In this document: in pieces, positions 1-6,113 of the stretch
Layout of the letters: the number at the start of each line of letters is the position of its first letter
How positions within the stretch are numbered: the first letter of the stretch is position 1
Source: Candidatus Bathyarchaeota archaeon
GTDB lineage: Archaea > Thermoproteota > Bathyarchaeia > Bathyarchaeales > Bathyarchaeaceae
Direction of reading: 5' to 3'
NCBI GenBank assembly: GCA_030669695.1
Contig: DAOVDC010000028.1
Location: 1-8,288 of the forward strand
DNA: 8,288 nt
Position numbers and translations under genes: made by a program
The notes under the pieces: model-generated
Told to the model about the DNA's origin: nothing
Database searches by the model: none
What the model saw: only the letters and a program-made list of their open reading frames with translations

Positions 1-882
1 GAGACGCTGAGGTTTGTACATGAGTTCTTCAGAAAAAAAAGTTTCATCGAAGTTTCGCCACCAATGTTCATATCAAGTGCATGCGAGGGCGGCGCCACAC
101 TTTTTGGGTTGAAGTATTTTGACAAAGACCTATACCTCACCCAGAGTGCGCAACTGCATCTTGAGGCGCTGATCCAGTCGTTGGAGAAAGTCTACTGTGT
201 TGCACCGTCGTTCAGGGCGGAGAAGAGTCGAACGATAAGGCATCTCGCAGAGTATTGGCACGTGGAAGCGGAAGAGGCTTTCTCAACGATGGACGATTTG
301 ATGTGCCTAGAGGAGGATCTCGTGAGTCACGTGTGCCAGAATGTTGCAAAACAGTGTAGAAAGGAGCTTAAGGCCCTAGAAGTGGACGCGGGAAAATTGG
401 CGAAGGTAAAGGCGCCGTTCAACAGGATTACATATGATGAAGCTGTAGAGAAGCTTCGCAAAAAAAGCTTCAAGATCAAGTGGGGAGAGGACTTCGGGTT
501 TAACGAAGAGAAGGCTCTGGCAGAAGAGTTTGGACCTCTCTTTGTGTATGCTTATCCAAAGAAGATAAAGGCATTTTATTGTAAGACGTATAGGGAAAAT
601 CCGGAAATGGTCATGTCCGTAGATTTGATCGTCCCAAATGTAGGTGAACTTTCCACTGGCGGAGCCCGAGAGGATGACAAAGAAGAATTGCTCAAACGGC
701 TTGAGGAGTTTGGCTTGAGACAAGAAGACTACGAGTGGTATATTGACCTGAGAAGGTATGGAACGGTTCCACATACCGGATTTGGATTAGGCGTTGAACG
801 ACTACTCGCGTGGATGCTTGACCTAGAAAACATAATAGATGCCATTCCCTTCCCACGTACTATCAGAAGATTCTATCCATAG
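1..882 (+). CDS. asnS: Asparaginyl-tRNA synthetase-like protein, class II, C-terminal catalytic part (5' end outside window)
   Basis: The frame is open from base 1, so the Met at 64 is internal; 293 residues are visible. They form a class II synthetase catalytic domain that attaches asparagine to tRNA-Asn in the cytoplasm. Counting from base 1, motif 1 ends at P20-P21 and motif 2 is residues 71-91 (FRAEKSRT then RHLAEYWHVEAE). Motif 3 is GFGLGVERL, from residue 260, with R267 as the ATP-binding arginine. Motif 2 and the ending FPRTIRRFYP match archaeal AsnRS, not AspRS. Full AsnRS is about 430 residues, so the N-terminal anticodon-binding OB domain and linker should lie upstream. One oddity: residues 216-223 read ELSTGGAR where AsnRS usually has E-[IV]-x-G-G-S-x-R. 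That recalls the AsnRS-derived asparagine synthetase (AS-AR) of Pyrococcus, about 295 residues without an anticodon domain. The missing 5' end prevents a decision, but motif 2 favours AsnRS. The gene converges with the next one. Confidence 0.88.
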   Translation, partial: ETLRFVHEFFRKKSFIEVSPPMFISSACEGGATLFGLKYFDKDLYLTQSAQLHLEALIQSLEKVYCVAPSFRAEKSRTIRHLAEYWHVEAEEAFSTMDDLMCLEEDLVSHVCQNVAKQCRKELKALEVDAGKLAKVKAPFNRITYDEAVEKLRKKSFKIKWGEDFGFNEEKALAEEFGPLFVYAYPKKIKAFYCKTYRENPEMVMSVDLIVPNVGELSTGGAREDDKEELLKRLEEFGLRQEDYEWYIDLRRYGTVPHTGFGLGVERLLAWMLDLENIIDAIPFPRTIRRFYP

Positions 883-992
883 GCTTGTGTAAGAAATAAC
901 ATAGAGTTAGTTTTCAATCATGAACCTGGAAAATGCCTAGCTAAGTACGCAATGCGGGCGCACGCCTTGACTCGAATAAGAGAAACGTTACA

Positions 993-2207
993 TCACTTCT
1001 TCATCAAGATAACTTTTTTCCCAACTTTTAAGATTTCACGCGTATTAATCTGCTTATAGCATACTGTGCCGTTATCTAGCTTTATTGGTATGAATTGAGT
1101 CACATTCTCTCCTTTGAAGACATCAGTCGACAGTTTTGTTTTCGCGTGTAGATTATGAATAACGAATTTCTTCTTAGTGCACCCTGACCCTTGTAATCTT
1201 TCTTCGCAACATATCACAGCACTCAGTCGTTTGTTTTTATATTTAGCAAAGATCCTGTCTTTACCTCTAAACGCTTTTGGCTCACCAAATAGGTTTACCT
1301 TTAGATCACCTAGTAATGCATTCCAAATATCATATTGACCTGTCACAAGTCCATGAGGTTGAACGACTATCACCCCAGGATAATTTGGATGTAGTTGATT
1401 TCTTCCCGAAGAAATCTTACTTCTAAGGTCGCTCCAATTTCCCTTTAATCCTCCCCCAAACACGCCTTCAGAGAATCCTTTTTCACCTTTAGGGAGACGT
1501 TTTGTGACCTCAATCTTAATAATTGGTTCACCACTTTCAGGATAAACAAACGATTGAGGAAGCTTACTCTCGGTTCTTTCAAGGTATTCTAATTTTTCTT
1601 TAATATGTTTAACAACCTCAAAGGTTTGGCTACGCTGAAAACTCTTCTTCAAGTCAAATCCAATCACAAAGGGGGCATCCAATCTACTATAACGGTCCTC
1701 CAACTCATTTATAATCAGCTCGTCTTCATGAGATCTTTGAAAGATGTTTTTCACTTCGAAAAATATTTTCAAAGAGCCCTTACTAACACAAAATTCTCCC
1801 TTTTTGCCGTTCGGTAAAGTTGGTTCGATTTCTATCTGAAAACCCTTTCTCTTATATTCCGCTGCAAATTCAATTTCTGTAATTGCACTTTCGAAAGGTC
1901 TAGTATCCCACTGCCGAAGCTTTTCTTTAAATTTTTGAGTGTTTTCAGGTTGTAGAATTTTAAGATTTTCTTCAATCTCTTGAAACAAGCTGATAGCAAC
2001 AGGGTTATCAGTTACAAGCCAAAATAAGAGAAGGTTATTATAGTCATTTTTACGTCGCACCAATACGGAAAGAAAGTCATCATCATAGATTCCTTTGAGA
2101 ATTGGGAAGTTCTCTATTCTTTGTTTTGCTATTGCTAGCAATTCTTCTTCATCTGCTCTTGTTATTTCAGTGATGTCTCGCATTATACTCAGAACATATC
2201 CGCACAT
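993..2207 (-). CDS. Unrecognised protein with PD-(D/E)xK nuclease-like motif
   Basis: I do not recognise this 404-residue protein as a named family. It has no signal peptide or membrane segment. Residues 1-105 are charged and probably helical. Residues 108-153 fit the restriction-endonuclease-like core: E117 in AAEYKRKGF, then E138 in KKGEF, then E151-V-K153 in a beta strand (IFFEVKN). Residues 264-271 (K..S...Q, before NYPGVIVV) resemble the extra K/Q helix and following strand common in this superfamily. The C-terminal 100 residues are basic. A nuclease role in DNA repair or anti-phage defence is inference from the motif alone. The gene sits alone, convergent with the AsnRS-like gene and 92 bp beyond pgk, and is visibly richer in A and T than its neighbours, which hints at transfer. 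No Shine-Dalgarno precedes the ATG at 2207. ATG at residue 9 (2183) is equally likely, because a TATA-like box at 2213-2223 would place transcription start near 2190. Confidence 0.7.
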   Translation of the reverse strand: MCGYVLSIMRDITEITRADEEELLAIAKQRIENFPILKGIYDDDFLSVLVRRKNDYNNLLLFWLVTDNPVAISLFQEIEENLKILQPENTQKFKEKLRQWDTRPFESAITEIEFAAEYKRKGFQIEIEPTLPNGKKGEFCVSKGSLKIFFEVKNIFQRSHEDELIINELEDRYSRLDAPFVIGFDLKKSFQRSQTFEVVKHIKEKLEYLERTESKLPQSFVYPESGEPIIKIEVTKRLPKGEKGFSEGVFGGGLKGNWSDLRSKISSGRNQLHPNYPGVIVVQPHGLVTGQYDIWNALLGDLKVNLFGEPKAFRGKDRIFAKYKNKRLSAVICCEERLQGSGCTKKKFVIHNLHAKTKLSTDVFKGENVTQFIPIKLDNGTVCYKQINTREILKVGKKVILMKK

Positions 2208-2212
2208 CCGGG

Positions 2213-2223
2213 AACATAAAAGT
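2213..2223 (-). promoter_or_regulatory. Possible TATA box for the nuclease-like gene
   Basis: The minus strand reads ACTTTTATGTT. An archaeal start site about 26 nt downstream would fall near 2190, inside the annotated first codons, and so favours translation from the ATG at 2183. The match to the archaeal TATA consensus is modest. Confidence 0.3.
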
Positions 2224-2228
2224 ATCTG

Positions 2229-2245
2229 ATCTTACAAAATAAGAT
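2229..2245. repeat. 6-bp inverted repeat ATCTTA-CAAAA-TAAGAT
   Basis: This is a perfect 6-bp stem with a 5-nt AT-rich loop in the 92-bp gap between the pgk stop and the nuclease-like gene. It could be an operator upstream of the TATA-like box at 2213-2223, or part of the pgk tail only if pgk transcripts ran the other way, which they do not. Short AT-rich stems arise easily by chance. Confidence 0.3.
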
Positions 2246-2299
2246 AACTAACAACACTTTATTAAGAGCTCTCGTGTGAACGGGCTTAGGCGTTTTCGC

Positions 2300-3529
2300 T
2301 TATCGCGCGCGCATGGCTGCTGCTTTGAGTGCTGCAACTCCAGGTAATTCTTCGCCCATAAGGAATTCTATTAGAGCACCTCCTGCAGTGCTCACGTAGC
2401 CCATCTTCTTTTTTAACCCGAGTTGTTCTACAGCAGCAACGGTGTGTCCCCCACCAACCAGAGAAAAAGCTTTTGAAGTGGCTATTGCTTCCAGAACTCC
2501 CTTAGTACCAGCCATAAATTCTGGGTTCTCAAAAACTCCCAAGGGTCCACTGATAACTATCGATTCTGCATCGTTTACGATTCTAATGTATTTCTTTACG
2601 GTTTCTGCTCCTATGTCAAATATAGGATGGTTCGTTGGGAGTTCTTCAACTGGGATTTCCTTTCGTTTCTTGTCGAATTCTACGGCAAGATCAACAGGAA
2701 CCTTTATTCTCTCCGGGTATTTTTCCATTAACTCTTTTATGCCGGATATGAAAATCGTAAGCTCATTCTTTTCTAAGAACTCCATGTTTGGTTTACCCAA
2801 ATTCACGCCTTTTGCTGCTAAGAATAGGTGACCTACAACGCCTCCTGTTAATACGTGATCTGCAATGTCATTGGTTAACACATACTGAGATATCTTCAAA
2901 GCGTCATCGGCTTTAGCTCCTCCGAGAATATAGATGCAAGGCTTTTCAGGTTTCTCAACCGCTTTGCCCAATGCCTTAAGTTCTCTCTCCATGATGCGAC
3001 CAGCGACGCTGGGAAGCACTGCCGTAAATCCTACTATGGACACGTGAGCTCTGTGGGCAGCGGCAAAAGCATCGCTGACAAATACGTCTGCAAATGGCGC
3101 AAGTTTCTTCACAAACTCTGATTTTGCATGTTCTTCAGGAGAACCTTTCTTCCGTTCGTTAGGGAATGTTCGAACATTTTCCAGAACGAGAATTTCCCCG
3201 CTTTTCAAAGCTTTAATAGCATCTTGCGCTTTTTCTCCAAAGAGATCGTTTTTGTATTTTACTGATTTGCCAATGATTCTGCTGAGAGCTTTTGCATGCT
3301 GCTTGAGAGGAATAAAGTCAGGTTCGCCCGGTCTCCCTTGATGCGCAAGTATTACAACTTTGGCACCTTTTTGAGAAAGTTCTTTTATTGTAGTCTCGCC
3401 ATGAGCTCGGATTCTTGTGTCTTCTAGAATATTCTTTTTGTCAGTGTCTATCGGAGAGTTAAAGTCTACTCTAACTAAGGCTACCTTGTCTTTGAAGTTC
3501 AGGTCGTCCATGGTTAAGATGCGTGTCAT
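2300..3529 (-). CDS. pgk: Phosphoglycerate kinase, archaeal type
   Basis: Pgk catalyses the reversible transfer of phosphate between 1,3-bisphosphoglycerate and ADP in the cytoplasm, in glycolysis and gluconeogenesis. The 409-residue length fits archaeal enzymes. The substrate site shows VRVDFNSP (R20, D22, N24) and LAHQGRPGEPDF (H63, R66), with R120 in LENVRTFPNE and HRAHVS from residue 159. The nucleotide side shows GGAKADDALKI (K206), SGPLGVFE (residues 328-334) and the glycine loop VGGGHTVAA (residues 358-366). All the expected residues appear intact. The start at 3529 is supported by a good Shine-Dalgarno (AGGTGAT) just upstream; ATG at residue 7 has none. The gene lies downstream of acs on the same strand but has its own candidate promoter, so an operon with acs is uncertain. 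The stop is followed 92 bp later by the nuclease-like gene. Confidence 0.97.
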   Translation of the reverse strand: MTRILTMDDLNFKDKVALVRVDFNSPIDTDKKNILEDTRIRAHGETTIKELSQKGAKVVILAHQGRPGEPDFIPLKQHAKALSRIIGKSVKYKNDLFGEKAQDAIKALKSGEILVLENVRTFPNERKKGSPEEHAKSEFVKKLAPFADVFVSDAFAAAHRAHVSIVGFTAVLPSVAGRIMERELKALGKAVEKPEKPCIYILGGAKADDALKISQYVLTNDIADHVLTGGVVGHLFLAAKGVNLGKPNMEFLEKNELTIFISGIKELMEKYPERIKVPVDLAVEFDKKRKEIPVEELPTNHPIFDIGAETVKKYIRIVNDAESIVISGPLGVFENPEFMAGTKGVLEAIATSKAFSLVGGGHTVAAVEQLGLKKKMGYVSTAGGALIEFLMGEELPGVAALKAAAMRAR

Positions 3530-3532
3530 GCC

Positions 3533-3539
3533 ATCACCT
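3533..3539 (-). promoter_or_regulatory. Shine-Dalgarno of pgk
   Basis: The minus strand reads AGGTGAT, complementary to the 3' end of 16S rRNA, three bases before the pgk ATG. It is the clearest ribosome-binding site in the window and fixes the pgk start. Confidence 0.7.
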
Positions 3540-3574
3540 GACTGCTATGTGAAAAATACTTCTTTTGACTTTAG

Positions 3575-3583
3575 TATTTTATG
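3575..3583 (-). promoter_or_regulatory. Candidate pgk promoter (TATA box)
   Basis: The minus strand reads CATAAAATA. A start site about 26 nt downstream falls near 3553, giving a leader of about 23 nt that includes the Shine-Dalgarno at 3533-3539. Spacing is good, sequence match moderate. Confidence 0.45.
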
Positions 3584-3603
3584 CTTTACCTATAGGCCTA
3601 TCC

Positions 3604-3619
3604 CTAACTTTTTAGTTAG
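3604..3619. repeat. 6-bp inverted repeat CTAACT-TTTT-AGTTAG
   Basis: A perfect 6-bp stem with a 4-nt loop lies about 20 bp upstream of the candidate pgk TATA box. It could be a regulator site for pgk or a weak hairpin in the acs 3' tail. The partly palindromic CCTATAGGCC-like stretch at 3590-3600 lies between it and the TATA box. Confidence 0.35.
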
Positions 3620-3654
3620 AGAGCTATTGAGACAATATAGGCGAAGAACGATCT

Positions 3655-3679
3655 AAGTCGACCGGTCCCATATCGACTT
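3655..3679 (-). terminator. Stem-loop just after acs stop, possible terminator or 3' end structure
   Basis: Arms AAGTCGA (3655-3661) and TCGACTT (3673-3679) form a perfect 7-bp stem around an 11-nt loop, starting 5 nt after the acs stop codon. There is no T-tract immediately after it on the minus strand, so intrinsic termination is doubtful. It could instead protect the transcript end. Confidence 0.35.
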
Positions 3680-3683
3680 TACG

Positions 3684-5651
3684 CTAGGTGGCAAAGGCTA
3701 TTTCGTCTACTGCCTCTGGATTTCTAAGCGTGGAAATATCCCCGAGAGGTTCTCCCAGCACTCTGGCTTTTACGACCCTCCTCATTATTTTTCCACTTCT
3801 GGTCTTCGGTACATCTTTGACAAACCACACTTCGTCGGGTCTTGCCAATTTTCCCATTTCACGACCCACATGTTCTCTCAACTCTTTCCTTAACACATCA
3901 CCTGGCTTTTCTCCTTCTCTCAATACCACAAAAGCAACTATTGATTCACCTTTTATTTCATGGGGTTTTCCAATTACCACTGCTTCGGCTACTTTTTTGT
4001 GGCTGACCAAAGCTGATTCGATTTCATAGTTTCCTATTCTGTGTCCAGCAACTTTGAGAATGTCGTCTGCTCTTCCTTGAATCCAGAAGTAGCCGTCTTC
4101 ATCCCTTCTTGCTTTGTCACCAGTAAGGTACATGTGAGGCAGCTTGCTCCAGTACGTCTTTACATACCTTTCTGGAGCTTTGTAGAGACCTCCTAGCATC
4201 GCTGGCCATGATGGGAGTAAGTACAAGTCGCCTCCGCCCTCTTTAATTGGCTTGCCCCCTTCGTCATATATCTCAGCTGTAAAACCTGGCAAAGGCCTTG
4301 TGGGTGACCCTGGCTTGAGTGGAGTAATCGGCAACGGCGATATGACGAAGGAACCCGTTTCCGTTTGCCACCAAGTATCCATTATTTGGCAGCGTTCTTT
4401 GCCTATGTGCTTATAATACCACATCCAAGCTTCAGGGTTGATCGTTTCTCCAACAGTTCCTAACAATCTCAAGGAACTCAAATCATGTTTGTTTGCCCCT
4501 TTTTCTCCATATCTCATATGCATTCGAATCGCTGTCGGAGATGTGTAAAAAATGTTTACTCCATATTTTTCGACGATCTTGTACCATCGATTAGGATTCG
4601 GGTAATCTGGCGCACCTTCGTATATCACTGAAGTAGCTCCCAAGATCAACGGAGCATAGACGATGTAACTGTGGCCAGTGACCCATCCTATGTCTGCGGC
4701 GCACCACCAAATGTCTTCATCCTTTATGTCAAAAACCCATTTTAGTGTAAGCGCTGTACCAACAGCGTATCCTCCATGGGCACTTATCACTCCTTTCGGT
4801 TCTCCTGTTGTACCAGAAGTGTATAAAATGTACAATGTATCGTTGGCGTCCAACTTTTCAGTTGGACATTCAGCTGACTGTCCTTCGGTTAAAGCATGCC
4901 ACCAATGGTCTCTTTCTTCTTTCCATTGGATTTCTTCCATAGAGCGTCTATAGACGATCACGTGTTCAACGGAAGGGGCGCCTCTAAGGGCTTCATCTAC
5001 TTGGTTCTTTAATGGAACAGTCTTTCCGCGTCTGTAAAAGCCATCACAAGTAATCAATGCTTTTGCTTCGGCATCCGATATTCTCTTCTGCAGACCTCCT
5101 ACACTGAAACCTGAAAAAACAACAGTGTGGATTGCTCCAATCTTTGCACATGCTAACATTGAGATCGGCAATTCAGGAATCATAGGTAGATAGATTCCAA
5201 CACGGTCACCTTTTTTGATCCCAATGCTTTTCAAACCGTTGGCAAGCTTGTTGACTTCAACGTAGAGATCGCGGTAAGTTAGTTTTCTAACGTCACCTGG
5301 TTCTCCTTCAAAAATGTAGGCGACCTTGTTTTTTCTGTAGGTTTTTACATGTTTATCTAATGCATCATGTACAATGTTATATTTTGCTCCTATAAACCAT
5401 TTCGCGTATGGTTCATTCCATTCAAAGACTTTTTGATATGGTTTGTACCATTCCACTACGTCTTTTGATACTTCACCCCAAAACCACTTTAGATCCTTTG
5501 CTTTTTCCAGCAACTCATCGTAACTCTTGATTCCTTGTTTGTTCATCCATCTCTTGACATTTGTCTGTTCAACAAATTCCTCGGATGGATCAAAAACCCT
5601 TCTTTCCTTCAATAAAACGTCTATAGACGTACTTTCTGACAATCTCCACAC
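3684..5651 (-). CDS. acs: Acetyl-CoA synthetase (AMP-forming)
   Basis: Acs makes acetyl-CoA from acetate, ATP and CoA by way of acetyl-AMP in the cytoplasm. The 655-residue length and N-terminal ACS extension are typical. Motifs in order: A3 P-loop [11 protein letters not shown] (residues 277-287), DTWWQTETG (425-433), [15 protein letters not shown] (526-540) and [11 protein letters not shown] (615-625). K621 is the catalytic lysine that Pat-type acetyltransferases modify in the family. W428 matches the tryptophan that closes the acetate pocket, which favours acetate over larger acyl groups. One oddity is T403 in VGETINPEA, where family members usually have GEP at the ATP site. The start is GTG at 5651, the first usual start after an in-frame stop, and sits about 15 nt below the predicted transcription start. 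An overlapping ATG at 5655 is out of frame. acs is divergent from cooT-cooC-cdhA, which suggests it links the CODH/ACS acetyl-CoA pool to free acetate. Confidence 0.96.
   Translation of the reverse strand: MWRLSESTSIDVLLKERRVFDPSEEFVEQTNVKRWMNKQGIKSYDELLEKAKDLKWFWGEVSKDVVEWYKPYQKVFEWNEPYAKWFIGAKYNIVHDALDKHVKTYRKNKVAYIFEGEPGDVRKLTYRDLYVEVNKLANGLKSIGIKKGDRVGIYLPMIPELPISMLACAKIGAIHTVVFSGFSVGGLQKRISDAEAKALITCDGFYRRGKTVPLKNQVDEALRGAPSVEHVIVYRRSMEEIQWKEERDHWWHALTEGQSAECPTEKLDANDTLYILYTSGTTGEPKGVISAHGGYAVGTALTLKWVFDIKDEDIWWCAADIGWVTGHSYIVYAPLILGATSVIYEGAPDYPNPNRWYKIVEKYGVNIFYTSPTAIRMHMRYGEKGANKHDLSSLRLLGTVGETINPEAWMWYYKHIGKERCQIMDTWWQTETGSFVISPLPITPLKPGSPTRPLPGFTAEIYDEGGKPIKEGGGDLYLLPSWPAMLGGLYKAPERYVKTYWSKLPHMYLTGDKARRDEDGYFWIQGRADDILKVAGHRIGNYEIESALVSHKKVAEAVVIGKPHEIKGESIVAFVVLREGEKPGDVLRKELREHVGREMGKLARPDEVWFVKDVPKTRSGKIMRRVVKARVLGEPLGDISTLRNPEAVDEIAFAT
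4945..4956. repeat. Second copy of palindrome CGTCTATAGACG inside acs
   Basis: This perfect 12-bp palindrome spans acs codons for V-Y-R-R near residue 233. The same 12 bases recur at 5618-5629 in another reading phase, so protein sequence does not explain the repetition. Confidence 0.6.
5617..5630. repeat. 14-bp palindrome ACGTCTATAGACGT near the acs start
   Basis: This perfect 14-bp palindrome covers acs codons 8-12, about 36-49 nt below the predicted acs transcription start. Its 12-bp core is repeated at 4945-4956. The position would suit a repressor that blocks early elongation, but that is inference. Confidence 0.6.
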
Positions 5652-5665
5652 CCATCTAATCGAGA

Positions 5666-5705
5666 GCTTGCTACAGAGGAAATTTCACATATAAATCTTT
5701 TTTCT
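5666..5705 (-). promoter_or_regulatory. acs promoter (BRE/TATA)
   Basis: The minus strand carries TTTATAT at 5695-5689, preceded by a purine-rich tract (AAAAGA type) that suits a TFB-recognition element. The predicted start site is near 5666, leaving a leader of about 15 nt before the GTG. Downstream of the TATA box comes AAAT, TTCCTC and TAGC, a series also seen below the cooT TATA box. Confidence 0.65.
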
Positions 5706-5812
5706 TTTTGTGGAGAGCACACACAGCTCGACTTCAAGCTCCCGAAAGTGGTAGCTTTGCTTCATTGTTTGAGCAGTTCAGTTTTCGGCTTTTATGCTTA
5801 GATGTAGCAGGC

Positions 5813-5838
5813 TGTGGCAATTTGTTGGCATTGCCACA
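5813..5838. repeat. Perfect 9-bp inverted repeat, candidate operator of cooT
   Basis: Arms TGTGGCAAT (5813-5821) and ATTGCCACA (5830-5838) surround an 8-nt spacer. The repeat ends three bases before the cooT TATA box core, where a dimeric regulator would help or block TFB/TBP binding. It lies upstream of the predicted start site, so a DNA-binding site is more likely than an RNA hairpin. Confidence 0.55.
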
Positions 5839-5871
5839 AGCTTTATATCAAATCTTCCTCCTAGCTTGAAC
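5839..5871 (+). promoter_or_regulatory. cooT-cooC promoter (TATA)
   Basis: TTTATAT at 5842-5848 is a strong archaeal TATA box. The predicted start site near 5871 gives a leader of about 10 nt with no clear Shine-Dalgarno, so translation of cooT is probably near-leaderless. AAAT, TTCCTC and TAGC follow the TATA box as in the acs promoter. Confidence 0.6.
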
Positions 5872-5880
5872 TGATTTGAC

Positions 5881-6063
5881 ATGTGCGAGTTTACCGTTTT
5901 TCTTGGAAAAGAAATCGTTCATAAGGACGTAATCTACGCAAAAGTTGAAGCAGACAAAGTGTTTGTAAAGGATGTCTTAGGTGCTTCCAAAACATTCGAA
6001 AACTGTAGAATTGTGGAGATTGACGTGAGTTCCGAACGGTTAACCATTGCTTCATCAAAATAA
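5881..6063 (+). CDS. cooT: CooT-family nickel-binding protein
   Basis: This is a 60-residue cytoplasmic protein of the CooT family (formerly called a predicted RNA-binding protein). In Rhodospirillum rubrum, CooT is a small dimer that binds Ni(II) through Cys2 and takes part in nickel supply to CO dehydrogenase. Here Cys2 directly follows the start Met (MCEFTVFLG). The rest fits the family's short beta-barrel pattern, with KDVIYAKVEADKVFVKDVLG and a conserved-looking IVEIDV near residue 44. A second cysteine is at position 42. The start is fixed because Cys2 must follow Met1, and a TATA box lies about 36 bp upstream. It is the first gene of cooT-cooC, 50 bp before the cooC ATG, with cdhA downstream, so all three likely serve one nickel enzyme. 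The family match is from memory of short conserved features, supported strongly by context. Confidence 0.85.
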   Translation: MCEFTVFLGKEIVHKDVIYAKVEADKVFVKDVLGASKTFENCRIVEIDVSSERLTIASSK

Positions 6064-6102
6064 CTACAACCGATAGCCCTGCAAACTGAATATTGAAGCT
6101 TG

Positions 6103-6107
6103 AAGGA
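6103..6107 (+). promoter_or_regulatory. Ribosome-binding site of cooC
   Basis: AAGGA lies 6 nt before the ATG at 6114. An in-frame TTG at 6093 has no such site, so this element decides the cooC start. Confidence 0.5.
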
Positions 6108-6113
6108 ACACCT

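Noticed and set aside
883..992. Terminators between the convergent AsnRS-like and nuclease-like genes
   Set aside because: Only a T4 run and a 4-bp GC hairpin are visible in the 110-bp gap, which is too weak to call.
1605..1817. 70-residue plus-strand reading frame
   Set aside because: It is antisense within the AT-rich nuclease-like gene, with no ribosome-binding site or recognisable protein features.
2304..2312. Alternating CG tract CGCGCGCGC
   Set aside because: It simply encodes the arginine/alanine end of pgk (MRAR) and is too short to call Z-DNA or a repeat array.
5700..5812. Possible tRNA or small RNA in the acs-cooT intergenic region
   Set aside because: No GGTTCRA T-loop, acceptor pairing or anticodon stem could be assembled. 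Only weak 5-6 bp arms (CCGAAA/TTTCGG) are present.
6093..6113. TTG at 6093 as cooC start
   Set aside because: It would add seven residues before the family-typical MKIAVSGKGG start and lacks a ribosome-binding site, while ATG 6114 has AAGGA six bases upstream.
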